Source: CAZYFH01 sp965249175
GTDB taxonomy: Bacteria > Acidobacteriota > Vicinamibacteria > Vicinamibacterales > UBA8438
Length of the DNA: 64,000 bases
Direction of reading: 5' to 3'
Assembly (NCBI GenBank): GCA_965249175.1
Contig: OZ252227.1
Coordinates: forward strand, 1,860,001-1,924,000
Program-made: the position numbers and the translations under genes
The notes under the pieces: generated by a model
What the model saw: the letters and a program-made list of their open reading frames with translations, nothing else
Databases searched by the model: none
What the model was told of the DNA's origin: nothing
Shown here: piece by piece, positions 41,605 through 50,118 of the stretch
How the letters are laid out: each line of letters starts with the position of its first letter
Numbering within the stretch: position 1 is the first letter of the stretch

Positions 41605-42615
41605 GTGAATCCAGTGCTCAAATCGTCGGCTCCCGCCGACCTGACACAGATCTTCGAGCCGATCCGGGCCGATCTCGATGCCGTCGAAGAGGCGTACGCC
41701 ACCCATATCCAGTCCCGCGTCGAGCTGATTCCACAGATCGCTCGCTACATCCAGACGAGCGGCGGCAAACGCGTCCGACCCGCGGTGCTGCTGATGGCGT
41801 CTCGCCTCGGGGGCTACGGCGGCGATCGCGCCGTGCTGTACGCGTCCGTGGTGGAGTTCATTCACACGGCTACCCTGGTGCACGACGACATCATCGATGA
41901 ATCTGAGCTGCGGCGTGGGCGCCAGGCGGTGCACTCGCGCTGGGGCAACGACATCACGGTGCTCCTCGGCGACTACCTCTACATCAAGTCGATGGGGTTG
42001 GCGCTGACGCACGATTCGATCGACATCGTCCGGTTGTTGTGCGACGTGACGCTGCGGATGATCGAGGGCGAGCTGTATCAGCTCACAAAGACCGGCGACG
42101 TCGATATCTCCGAGGACGACCATTTCGAGATCATCCGACGAAAAACGGCGTACTTGTTCGGGGGCGCTGCCGAGATTGGGTGCCGCCTCGGCACCAACGA
42201 TCGCGATCACCAGTTGGCGCTGCGGGAGTACGGTTTCAATCTCGGGATTGCGTTCCAGTTGGTGGACGACCTGCTCGACTTCACGGCCGATCAGTCCGCC
42301 CTCGGCAAACCGGTCGGCGGCGACCTCCGTGAAGGTAAGGTGACGCTGGCCGCCATCAACCTCCTCCAACGCGCCGGGGCCGATGGACGGGCGAGTGAGC
42401 TCATCCGCTCGGTCGTCGACGAGCGCACGGTCTCGATGGAGTCGTGGCGGGAGTTGTCGGCCTTGCTTCGGGAGCATCGCGCCATCGACTACGCGTATGG
42501 CAAGGCGGTCGAGTATGCCAACGCCGCCAAAGCGTATCTCGACGTCTTCCCCCCTTCGGCCGAGCGTGACGCCCTCTTGGCCCTACCGGACTACGTGCTC
42601 GCCCGCGACCGGTAG
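41605..42615 (+). CDS. ispB: Polyprenyl diphosphate synthase (trans-isoprenyl, long chain)
   Basis: 336 aa, GTG start. Both Asp-rich motifs are present: FARM in TLVHDDIIDESELRRG and SARM in AFQLVDDLLDFTAD; also GGKRVRPAVLLMASR and GNDITVLLGDYLYIKS. The residues before the first motif are small/medium (Thr, Leu, Val), as in long-chain (C35-C50) synthases. The product is the side chain of quinones. It has no obvious SD; see the possible leaderless promoter. ligA follows directly. Confidence 0.92.
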   Translation: MNPVLKSSAPADLTQIFEPIRADLDAVEEAYATHIQSRVELIPQIARYIQTSGGKRVRPAVLLMASRLGGYGGDRAVLYASVVEFIHTATLVHDDIIDESELRRGRQAVHSRWGNDITVLLGDYLYIKSMGLALTHDSIDIVRLLCDVTLRMIEGELYQLTKTGDVDISEDDHFEIIRRKTAYLFGGAAEIGCRLGTNDRDHQLALREYGFNLGIAFQLVDDLLDFTADQSALGKPVGGDLREGKVTLAAINLLQRAGADGRASELIRSVVDERTVSMESWRELSALLREHRAIDYAYGKAVEYANAAKAYLDVFPPSAERDALLALPDYVLARDR

Positions 42616-42616
42616 T

Positions 42617-44635
42617 GTGCCTCCCCGGAAGCCTCCAGCGCGACACATCGACGACCTGCGCGCGCGGATTCGGCATCACGAAGAGCGGTATTACGCCCTC
42701 GACGACCCGGAGATCTCGGATGCCGAGTTCGACGGGCTGATGCGCGAGCTCGCGGCGCTCGAGGCGGCACATCCAGCGCTCGTCACCACGGACTCGCCGA
42801 CGCAGCGGGTCGCCGGGCATCCCGTCGACGGGTTCGACACCATCCTCCATGCCGCCCAGATGCTGAGCCTGGACAACGCGTACGACGAGGCAGAGCTGCG
42901 GGCGTTCGACGAGCGCGTCAGGAAGGGATTGCAGACGAGGGACGCGGTCGCCTACGTGTCCGAGCTCAAGATCGACGGGCTCGGCATCGCGCTCACCTAT
43001 GAGGACGGCCGCCTCGTTCGGGGCGTGACCCGCGGGGATGGGCTGCGCGGGGAAGACGTGACCTCCAACGTGCGCGCCATCCGTGCCATCCCGCTGCAGT
43101 TGACGGGCGCGCCAGTGGGCCGGATCGACATCCGCGGCGAGATCTACCTGCCGCGGGAGGCCTTCGAGCGGGTCAATCGCGAGCGGGCGGACGCCGGCGA
43201 GCCGGAGTTCGCGAACCGTCGTAATGCGGCCGCTGGCACGATGCGCACCCTCGATCCGGCTCTTGTTGCGCGGCGCGGCCTCCGGGCATGGATGTATCAA
43301 GTCGTGAGCGAGGGGCACGTGGCCTCGGAGGAGGGCTCCCAGCTGGATCGGCTGCGCGCGTGGGCATTGCCGGTCGAGCGGCACTGGCGGGCGTGTTCCG
43401 ATGTCGAAGAAGTGATCGCGTTCTGTCGGGAGTGGGCCGACCGCCGATCGTCGCTTGGATTCGACATGGACGGGGTGGTGGTGAAGGTGGCGAACGCCGG
43501 CGACCGGGACACCCTCGGGGCGACCGCCAAGTTCCCGCGCTGGGCCATCGCCTTCAAGTTTCCGGCGGAGCAGGCGACGACCCGCCTCCTGCGCATCGAG
43601 GTCAACGTGGGGCGCACCGGTGCCGTCACGCCGTTCGCTGTGCTGGAGCCCATACGGCTGGCGGGATCGACGATCCGGATGGCAACGCTACACAACGCGG
43701 ACGAGGTCGCCCGGAAGGACATCCGTGCGGGCGACCTCGTGCTGGTGGAAAAAGGCGGGGACGTCATCCCGAAGGTCGTCAAGCCAATCGCGAGCGCGCG
43801 CGACGATCGGCTCGGCGGTCCGGGGCCGGCGCCGTTCGTCATGCCGGCACGGTGTCCGGCGTGCGAGACACCGCTCGCGCGTGACGGGGACGAGGTCGTG
43901 TGGCGGTGTCCCAACCAGCGCTGTCCCGCGAAGTTCCGTCGCGCGCTCGAGCACTTTACGAGTCGCGGCGCGATGCGAATCGAGGGGGTGGGAGAGGCGC
44001 TCGCCGACCAGCTCGTGAGCACCGGTCTCGTCGAGGATGTCGCCGATCTCTATCGGCTCGACGCGCCGAGGCTCGAGGCGCTCGACCGGCTGGGGAAGAA
44101 GTCGGCGGCGAACGTGCTGGCGCAGCTCGAGCGCAGCAAGACGAACGAGCTGTGGCGCCTGCTGTTCGGGTTGGGCATCCGCCATGTCGGCGCCGGGGTG
44201 GCGCAAGTGCTGGCTCGGGCGTTCGGTAGCCTCGAGGCGCTTGCGGCCGCACCCGTCGAGGAGCTCGAGGCGGTGCCGGACGTCGGCCCGGTGGTCGCGG
44301 CGTCGGTGCGGACGTTCTTCGACGAGGAGCGCACCCAGGCGTTGCTGGCCGCGCTGCGGGAGGCGGGGGTGCGACCCAGGGCCGCCGGTGCGCCCGACGC
44401 CCGGTCCCGGACGCTGGTCGGGCAGACGTTCGTGCTGACGGGCGCGCTCCCGTCGCGCTCGCGTGACGAGGCTCGACACGCGATCGAGATTCGCGGCGGG
44501 ACGGTATCCTCCGCGGTGAGCAAGAAGACGACGTGGGTGGTGGCGGGTACCGACCCGGGACGCAAGCTGGAGAAGGCGCGTGCGCTCGGCGTGGCGGTCA
44601 TCGATGAGGACGAGTTCGCCAACCTATTAGACTAG
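42617..44635 (+). CDS. ligA: NAD+-dependent DNA ligase LigA
   Basis: 672 aa from the GTG at 42617, 1 nt after the previous stop; the frame is open further upstream but inside the ispB gene. All domains are in order: Ia (RIRHHEERYYALDDPEISDAEFD, NAD binding), adenylation with catalytic Lys in SELKIDGLGIALTY and GEIYLPREAFERVN, OB fold, zinc finger with four Cys (CPACETP ... CPNQRCPAKF), helix-hairpin-helix repeats, and BRCT (LVGQTFVLTGAL ... TWVVAG). Length matches the family (~670). Essential for joining Okazaki fragments. Confidence 0.97.
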   Translation: MPPRKPPARHIDDLRARIRHHEERYYALDDPEISDAEFDGLMRELAALEAAHPALVTTDSPTQRVAGHPVDGFDTILHAAQMLSLDNAYDEAELRAFDERVRKGLQTRDAVAYVSELKIDGLGIALTYEDGRLVRGVTRGDGLRGEDVTSNVRAIRAIPLQLTGAPVGRIDIRGEIYLPREAFERVNRERADAGEPEFANRRNAAAGTMRTLDPALVARRGLRAWMYQVVSEGHVASEEGSQLDRLRAWALPVERHWRACSDVEEVIAFCREWADRRSSLGFDMDGVVVKVANAGDRDTLGATAKFPRWAIAFKFPAEQATTRLLRIEVNVGRTGAVTPFAVLEPIRLAGSTIRMATLHNADEVARKDIRAGDLVLVEKGGDVIPKVVKPIASARDDRLGGPGPAPFVMPARCPACETPLARDGDEVVWRCPNQRCPAKFRRALEHFTSRGAMRIEGVGEALADQLVSTGLVEDVADLYRLDAPRLEALDRLGKKSAANVLAQLERSKTNELWRLLFGLGIRHVGAGVAQVLARAFGSLEALAAAPVEELEAVPDVGPVVAASVRTFFDEERTQALLAALREAGVRPRAAGAPDARSRTLVGQTFVLTGALPSRSRDEARHAIEIRGGTVSSAVSKKTTWVVAGTDPGRKLEKARALGVAVIDEDEFANLLD

Positions 44636-44658
44636 TCGCTGAGCGCGCCCCTTCGTAG

Positions 44659-44696
44659 GGCGCGGCTTTAGCCGCGCCGCAGGCCTGAAGGCCTGC
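44659..44696. repeat. Double REP-like hairpin after ligA
   Basis: GGCGCGGC-TTTA-GCCGCGCC (44659-44678) is directly followed by GCAGGCCT-GA-AGGCCTGC (44679-44696). The first unit resembles the repeat at 13025-13041. In the 93-bp gap between ligA and the NtrC-type gene it may stabilise or end the ligA mRNA. Confidence 0.7.
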
Positions 44697-44728
44697 GCGA
44701 CAGATGCACGTGGGCGAGCAGGCGATTC

Positions 44729-46099
44729 ATGAAACACCGCATCCTGGTCATCGACGACGAGATCGCGATCCGCGATTCGCTCAAGATGATCCTCGAATAT
44801 GACGGCTACGACACCATCCTCGCGGCGAGCGGGCAGGAGGGTCTGCTGCGTGTCGAGCGTGACGGCCCCGATCTCGTGTTTCTCGACGTCAAGATGCCAG
44901 GGATGGACGGGCTGGAGGTCTTGCGCAAGCTCAGGGACCTGGATGAAATGTTGCCTGTCGTGATCATCTCGGGCCACGGCACCGTGAGCACCGCGGTTGA
45001 GGCGACGAAGCTCGGCGCATTCGATTTCCTGGAGAAGCCGCTGTCGACGGAGCGTGTCACGGTGTCGATTCGCAACGCACTACGACAGCGCCAGCTCCGG
45101 ACCGAGAACCGCGGCTGGCGGCGCGCCGCCGAGGTCCGGCACGAGATGGTGGGGGAGAGCGCCGCGTTGGCGACCGTTACCGACGAGATTCGGCGGGCGG
45201 CGCCGGTGCGCAGCGCCGTCCTCATCCAGGGGGAGAGCGGCGTCGGCAAGGAGCTCGTCGCGCGTGCGGTCCACCGCAACAGCCCGCGGGCGCGGGAGCG
45301 CTTCGTCCAGGTCAACTGCGCGGCCATCCCCGACGACCTCATCGAGTCGGAGCTCTTTGGGCACGAAAAGGGCTCGTTCACGGGAGCCACCGAGAAGCAG
45401 ATCGGCAAGTTCGAGCAGGCGGATCGCGGGACGATCTTTCTCGATGAAGTCGGGGACATGACCCTGAAGACGCAGGCGAAGGTGCTCCGCGTGCTCCAGG
45501 AAGGCGAGGTCGAGCGGTTGGGGTCGGCGCGGACCATGAGAGTCGACGTGCGGGTGCTGGCCGCCACGAACAAGCGTCTCGAGGACGCGATCGAACAGGG
45601 CGAGTTCCGCGAGGACCTATACTTTCGCTTGAGTGTCATACCGATCCGCGTGCCGCCGCTGCGCGAGCGCGCGGAGGATATTCCCGTGCTGGTGCAGCAC
45701 TTCGCATCGCTGTTCGCGCGCGAGAACAATTTCAAGGTGAAGCAGTTCAGCGAGGGGGCCGTGGACGCCATGCGGCGCCAGCGGTGGCGGGGCAACGTCC
45801 GTGAGCTGCGCAACTCGGTTGAGCGACTTATGGTGATGGCGCCCGGGCCCTCCATCGCTGCGGACGACGTCCACGCGGTCCTCCGCGTCGACGAGCGCCA
45901 GGCGGCGGCCGGCGCGGCGCCGCCCACCGCGCGGACGCTGCGCGAGTTCAAGGAAGTCAGCGAGCGGGCGTTTCTCGTCGGCAAGCTCCGTGCCCTCGGC
46001 TGGAACATCTCGAAGACCGCGGAAGAGATCGATACGCCGCGTAGTAACCTCTACAAGAAGCTCGAGCAATACCGCATCAGTCAGGACACCGACGGCTGA
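44729..46099 (+). CDS. NtrC/NtrX-family sigma-54 response regulator
   Basis: 456 aa. Receiver (about 3-120; ILVIDDE, acceptor Asp in LVFLDVKMPGMDG, IISGHGT, FLEKP), AAA+ sigma-54 domain (about 140-375) with Walker A GESGVGKE, the GAFTGA loop as GSFTGATEKQIG, Walker B in GTIFLDEVGDM and sensor R-fingers (EDLYFRLSVIPIRVPPLRER), and a C-terminal Fis-type HTH (GWNISKTAEEIDTPRSNLYKKLEQY). The GSFTGA change is common in NtrX-like proteins. No histidine kinase is adjacent. Confidence 0.93.
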   Translation: MKHRILVIDDEIAIRDSLKMILEYDGYDTILAASGQEGLLRVERDGPDLVFLDVKMPGMDGLEVLRKLRDLDEMLPVVIISGHGTVSTAVEATKLGAFDFLEKPLSTERVTVSIRNALRQRQLRTENRGWRRAAEVRHEMVGESAALATVTDEIRRAAPVRSAVLIQGESGVGKELVARAVHRNSPRARERFVQVNCAAIPDDLIESELFGHEKGSFTGATEKQIGKFEQADRGTIFLDEVGDMTLKTQAKVLRVLQEGEVERLGSARTMRVDVRVLAATNKRLEDAIEQGEFREDLYFRLSVIPIRVPPLRERAEDIPVLVQHFASLFARENNFKVKQFSEGAVDAMRRQRWRGNVRELRNSVERLMVMAPGPSIAADDVHAVLRVDERQAAAGAAPPTARTLREFKEVSERAFLVGKLRALGWNISKTAEEIDTPRSNLYKKLEQYRISQDTDG

Positions 46100-46122
46100 G
46101 GCGGCGGGTTCTTTGACATTCC

Positions 46123-46537
46123 GTCGCAGTCGGCCGGACGACCGCTGCGCGTGGGTCAGATGATGGTCCCCGCGGAGAGGAAAGTCCGAACTCCGAAGGG
46201 CAGTGCGCCGGGTAACGCCCGGTCAGGGTGACCTGAAGGACAGTGGCACAGAAAACATACCGCCAGCCGGAGCCCGCGAGGGCGAAGGCGGGCAAGGGTG
46301 AAAAGGTGCGGTAAGAGCGCACCGCGTTCGCCGTAAGGCGAATGGCAGGCTAAACCCCGCACGGAGCAAGACCAAATAGGGAGGCGCGATCAGGACGGCC
46401 CGTCCGAAGCCTCCGGGTAGGTCGCTTGACCCGGCCAGCGATGACCGGGCTAGAGGAATGGTCGTCACCAGGCGATGAACGCGCGTCATGCGCGATCGCG
46501 CCGGGTACAGAATTCGGCTTACGGCCCGGCTGCGACG
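46123..46537 (+). ncRNA. rnpB: RNase P RNA (bacterial type A)
   Basis: All conserved parts are visible: GAGGAAAGTCCGAACTCC (CR I), ACAGAAAACATACCGCC, GGTGAAAAGGTGCGGTAAGAG, AAACCCCGCACGGAGCAAGA with CCAAATAG, the AGAGGAATGGTCGTCACC stretch near CR IV, and the 3' ACAGAATTCGGCTTAC. P1 is formed by GTCGCAGTCGGCCG at the 5' end and CGGCCCGGCTGCGAC at the 3' end, which sets the limits given. About 415 nt. It is the catalytic RNA that matures tRNA 5' ends. Confidence 0.97.
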
Positions 46538-46562
46538 GAATCCGTTCGGGAGGAGCACACAC

Positions 46563-47699
46563 ATGAGGCGACCAGTCGTGATCGCCGCCGGCGCGCTAGT
46601 GGCCATCGCGGTCGCCGTGTCGGTCATCGTCCAGGCGCAGCGCGGCGTGCGGCGCGCGGACGAGCCGGCGCTCACTGTCGAGGAATACGCACCGCGTTCG
46701 ACGCTTGTCGTCGATGCCCACCCGGTGCCCCGCGCCCGGTTTCCCGTGGTCGATGTGCACAGCCATCACCGGCCCGGGTTCTCTACGTCCCGCTGGCAGG
46801 AGATCGTGTCCGAGATGGACGCCTTGAACCTGCAGGTGCTCGTCAACCTCAGTGGCGGGTCGGGCCAGACCCTGGCGCGCGGTATCGAGTCCATCGCCAG
46901 TAGCCTCGATCCCGACCGGATGGTCTTCTTCGCCAACCTCGACTTTGGCCGAGGCGTCACACCAGGCTTTGGCGAACGGGCAGCGTCCCAGCTGGAGCGG
47001 GATGTCGCGGCGGGCGCCGTCGGATTGAAGTTCTTCAAGAACTTCGGCATTGATGTGCGCGACGGTGAGGGTCGGCGCGTACCGGTGGATGACCCAGAGC
47101 TCGACCCGGTCTTCGAGGCCGCCGGACGCCTGAATATCCCCGTGCTGATGCACGTCGGCGAGCCCCTGTCGTTCTACGATCCGGTCGATCGCTTCAACGA
47201 GCGGTGGCTCGAGCTCACATTGCTGCCGAATCGACGCTTGCCCGCGGACCGCTATCCCGGGTTCGAGACGATGATCGCGGAGCGCGACCGCCGATTCGCG
47301 CGACATCCGAACACCCGCTTCATTGCGGCGCACATGGGCTGGCACGCGAACGACCTCGGGCGTCTCGGCGACCTGCTCGACCGCGTACCGAACGTGTACG
47401 TCGAAACCGGGGCGATCCTGTACGAGCTGGGCCGCCAGCCCCGGACCGCCGGCGAGTTCTTCACGGCGTATCAGGACCGCGTGCTGTTCGGCAAGGATCG
47501 GTACGCGCCGGACGAGTTTCCCTACTATTGGCGCACGTTCGAGACACGCGACGAGTATTTCGACTACTACCGGCGCTATCACGCGTTCTGGCAGATGTAT
47601 GGCATGGATCTGCCTGACGACGTCCTGCGCAAGCTCTATCATCAGAACGCGCTCCGGGTCATTCCGGGTATCCCGCGCGCGCAGTTCCCTTCCCGCTGA
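46563..47699 (+). CDS. Secreted/anchored amidohydrolase-family protein
   Basis: 378 aa from the ATG at 46563 (GGGAGGAGC upstream); the frame is open further up but there it overlaps rnpB. One N-terminal membrane helix (RPVVIAAGALVAIAVAVSVIVQAQ) acts as anchor or signal. Amidohydrolase_2 (TIM barrel) features: VVDVHSHHRPGF, KFFKNFGIDVRDGEG, VLMHVGEPLSFYDPVDRFNERW, FIAAHMGWHANDL and VLFGKDRYAPDEFPYY. Decarboxylase or hydrolase of an unknown substrate. The epimerase gene follows by 7 bp. Confidence 0.85.
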   Translation: MRRPVVIAAGALVAIAVAVSVIVQAQRGVRRADEPALTVEEYAPRSTLVVDAHPVPRARFPVVDVHSHHRPGFSTSRWQEIVSEMDALNLQVLVNLSGGSGQTLARGIESIASSLDPDRMVFFANLDFGRGVTPGFGERAASQLERDVAAGAVGLKFFKNFGIDVRDGEGRRVPVDDPELDPVFEAAGRLNIPVLMHVGEPLSFYDPVDRFNERWLELTLLPNRRLPADRYPGFETMIAERDRRFARHPNTRFIAAHMGWHANDLGRLGDLLDRVPNVYVETGAILYELGRQPRTAGEFFTAYQDRVLFGKDRYAPDEFPYYWRTFETRDEYFDYYRRYHAFWQMYGMDLPDDVLRKLYHQNALRVIPGIPRAQFPSR

Positions 47700-47706
47700 T
47701 CCGCGC

Positions 47707-48648
47707 ATGAGTCGCTACCTCGTCACGGGCGGCGCGGGCTTCATCGGGTCGCATGTCGTGGAGCGGTTGATCGCGCGCGGTGACGCGGTGCGTGTCGTCG
47801 ACGATCTGTCGACCGGTCACCGTGACAACATCGAGCGGTGCGCGGGCGTCGAGATTATCGAGGCCGACCTTGCGGATCCCGGCGTCGCTGAGCAGGCCGC
47901 GGCCGGGACGGACGTCGTCATCCATCTGGCGGCCATCGCGTCGGTGCCGCGCTCGGTGCGCGAGCCCCAGCGGACGCATCGGGCCAACGTCGACGCGACT
48001 CATCGCCTGCTCGTCGCGGCGCGCGAGGCGGCGGTCTCGCGGGTGGTGCTCGCGAGCTCATCCGCCGTCTATGGCGAGTCGCCGACGCTCCCGAAGCACG
48101 AGGAGATGCCGACGGCACCGAAATCGCCTTATGGGCTGCACAAGCTCATCGGCGAACGCTACGCGGCGCTGTTCTGGCAACTCTACGGCCTCGAGACGGT
48201 GTCACTCCGATTCTTCAATGTCTTTGGGCCGCGCCAGTCGCCGGCCTCCCAGTATTCCGGTGTCATCTCCCTGTTCATCGCGGCGTTGCTCGAGGGTCGT
48301 CAACCGACGATCTACGGTGACGGCGAGCAGACGCGCGACTTTACCTTCGTCTCTGATGTGGTGGACGGCGTTCTTCGCGCGTGCGAGGTTACGGGGGTGG
48401 CGGGGCGGGTCCTCAATCTCGCGCGCGGGGAACGCGTGTCCGTCAACGAGCTGCTAGCGTCGGTGTGCCGCGTCACCACTACCACAGTTGAGGCAGTCCA
48501 CGGCGACGCACGCGACGCCGACGTACGCGATTCCCAGGCCGACATCTCGCGGGCGAGGGCCCTGCTAGGGTTTGAGCCGCGCGTGTCGGTCGAGGATGGG
48601 CTCGCACAGACCGTCGCATGGCAGCGAGGTGTGAAGGCGGCCCGCTGA
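47707..48648 (+). CDS. NAD-dependent sugar-nucleotide epimerase (GalE-like SDR)
   Basis: 313 aa from the ATG at 47707. Rossmann motif YLVTGGAGFIGSHVVERLI, catalytic SSSAVYGES with Ser and YGLHKLIGERY (YxxxK). SLRFFNVFGPRQSPASQYSGVIS fits the UDP-hexose 4-epimerase or glucuronate epimerase group. Length is typical. It probably provides a sugar nucleotide for cell-surface polysaccharide. It is translationally close to the amidohydrolase gene (7 bp), which may be coincidental. Confidence 0.88.
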   Translation: MSRYLVTGGAGFIGSHVVERLIARGDAVRVVDDLSTGHRDNIERCAGVEIIEADLADPGVAEQAAAGTDVVIHLAAIASVPRSVREPQRTHRANVDATHRLLVAAREAAVSRVVLASSSAVYGESPTLPKHEEMPTAPKSPYGLHKLIGERYAALFWQLYGLETVSLRFFNVFGPRQSPASQYSGVISLFIAALLEGRQPTIYGDGEQTRDFTFVSDVVDGVLRACEVTGVAGRVLNLARGERVSVNELLASVCRVTTTTVEAVHGDARDADVRDSQADISRARALLGFEPRVSVEDGLAQTVAWQRGVKAAR

Positions 48649-48655
48649 GGCGCGT

Positions 48656-50113
48656 CTACGCGAGGATGCCTCGAATCGGATGCCCGTCGACGTCCGCGAG
48701 ACGAAAGTCGCGCCCACCGAACCGATAGGTCAGGTTCCGGTAGTCGAGACCGAGGAGCGTGAGCACCGTGGCGTGAAGGTCGCGAACGGTGTGGGCGTGC
48801 TCGACGACGCGATACCCGTACTCGTCAGTCTGACCGTAGATGAACCCCTTCTTGAGCCCTCCGCCGGCGAGCCACAGACTGAATCCGTAGGGGTTGTGGT
48901 CGCGGCCGTTTGTCCCCTGCACGAACGGGGTGCGCCCGAACTCCCCGGAGAAGATCACGAGCGTCTCGTCGAGCAGCCCGCGCGCCTTGAGGTCCGTGAT
49001 GAGCCCGGCCACCGGCTGGTCGACGGTCATCGCGTTGGCGGTGTGGCCCTCTTCGAGCTTGGTGTGCTGGTCCCACGGATTGGCGGCCTGGCCCATCCCC
49101 GCGGTGCCGACCATCGTCAACTCGATGAACCGCACCCCGCGCTCGATGAGGCGTCGGGCCACCAGGCACTGCCGCCCGTACGCTGCGGTGGATCGGTTCG
49201 GTGAATCCAGCCCGTAGAGCTTCGTGGTCGCCTCGGTTTCGCCCGCCAGATCGACGAGCTCCGGTACGGCCGTCTGCATCCGATACGCGATCTCGTAGTT
49301 GTCGATCGCCGCCTCGACGTGCGCATCGCCCGTGCGGTCGAGAAATGCGCGGTCGAGGTCGCCAATGAGCGCCAGACGGTCCCGTTGCTGCCGGTCGGTC
49401 TCGCTCGGCTGGACGTTGTTGAGGGGCTCGGCGTTCTCCGGGTAGATCATCGAGCCCTGGTGAATCGCCGGCAGGAAGCCATTGCCGAAGACGTTGACCC
49501 CACCAAGCGGAATCCCACCGCTCCCGAGCACCACGAACCCGGGGAGGTTCTGGTTCTCGGTGCCAAGACCGTAGGTGATCCAGGCGCCCATGCTCGGAAA
49601 GCCGGTGAACGGCATACCCGAGTGGAAGTAGAAGTTCGCTTGGGCGTGCTCCATGAACGGCGCCGTCATCGAGCGAATCACCGTCAGCTCGTCAGCCACG
49701 CCGCCGATGTAGGGAAAGAGCGCACTGACCGGGATGCCGCTCCGTCCGTACCGAGTGAATTCCCATGGACTCGGCAGGATGTTGCCGTCCTGGTTGAACA
49801 TCGTCCGTTCCGTCTGGAACGGCATCGGCCGTCCGGCTTCGGCCGCGAGGCGTGGCTTCGGATCGAACGAGTCGATGTGAGACAGGCCGCCCGACATATA
49901 GCAGAAGACGACGTTCTTGACCCGAGGGGCGAAGTGGGGAGCCTTGGCGGCCAGTGGCCCCTCCGTCACTGCCTGGGCGACAGCCGCGTGGGCCTCGTCG
50001 GCCATGAGCGCCGAGAGCGCCAGGAACCCGAACCCCGTCGAGGTCTGGCACAGCATCTCGCGGCGTGTGATGAATCGTCGCCGTTCCGGATAATGGTTCG
50101 GGTCGTAGCACAT
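48656..50113 (-). CDS. DUF1501-domain secreted protein
   Basis: 485 aa. The N-terminus has a twin-arginine-like signal: ERRRFITRREMLCQTSTGFG then FLALSALMADEAHAA. The sulfatase/alkaline phosphatase-like fold appears in VVFCYMSGGLSHIDSFDPKP, SLPxMGAWITYGLG-like block, and LVIFSGEFGRTPFVQGTNGRDHNPYGFSLWLAGGG. DUF1501 proteins are encoded together with DUF1549/DUF1553 proteins, mainly in Planctomycetota, Verrucomicrobiota and Acidobacteriota. The partner gene lies 5 bp upstream, so they form one operon. The reaction is unknown. Confidence 0.92.
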   Translation of the reverse strand: MCYDPNHYPERRRFITRREMLCQTSTGFGFLALSALMADEAHAAVAQAVTEGPLAAKAPHFAPRVKNVVFCYMSGGLSHIDSFDPKPRLAAEAGRPMPFQTERTMFNQDGNILPSPWEFTRYGRSGIPVSALFPYIGGVADELTVIRSMTAPFMEHAQANFYFHSGMPFTGFPSMGAWITYGLGTENQNLPGFVVLGSGGIPLGGVNVFGNGFLPAIHQGSMIYPENAEPLNNVQPSETDRQQRDRLALIGDLDRAFLDRTGDAHVEAAIDNYEIAYRMQTAVPELVDLAGETEATTKLYGLDSPNRSTAAYGRQCLVARRLIERGVRFIELTMVGTAGMGQAANPWDQHTKLEEGHTANAMTVDQPVAGLITDLKARGLLDETLVIFSGEFGRTPFVQGTNGRDHNPYGFSLWLAGGGLKKGFIYGQTDEYGYRVVEHAHTVRDLHATVLTLLGLDYRNLTYRFGGRDFRLADVDGHPIRGILA

Positions 50114-50118
50114 CTTGG

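Noticed and set aside
46113..46118. TTGACA as the -35 box of rnpB
   Set aside because: The matching -10 and start would fall inside helix P1 of the RNA, so it cannot be the promoter of the mature RNA as folded here.
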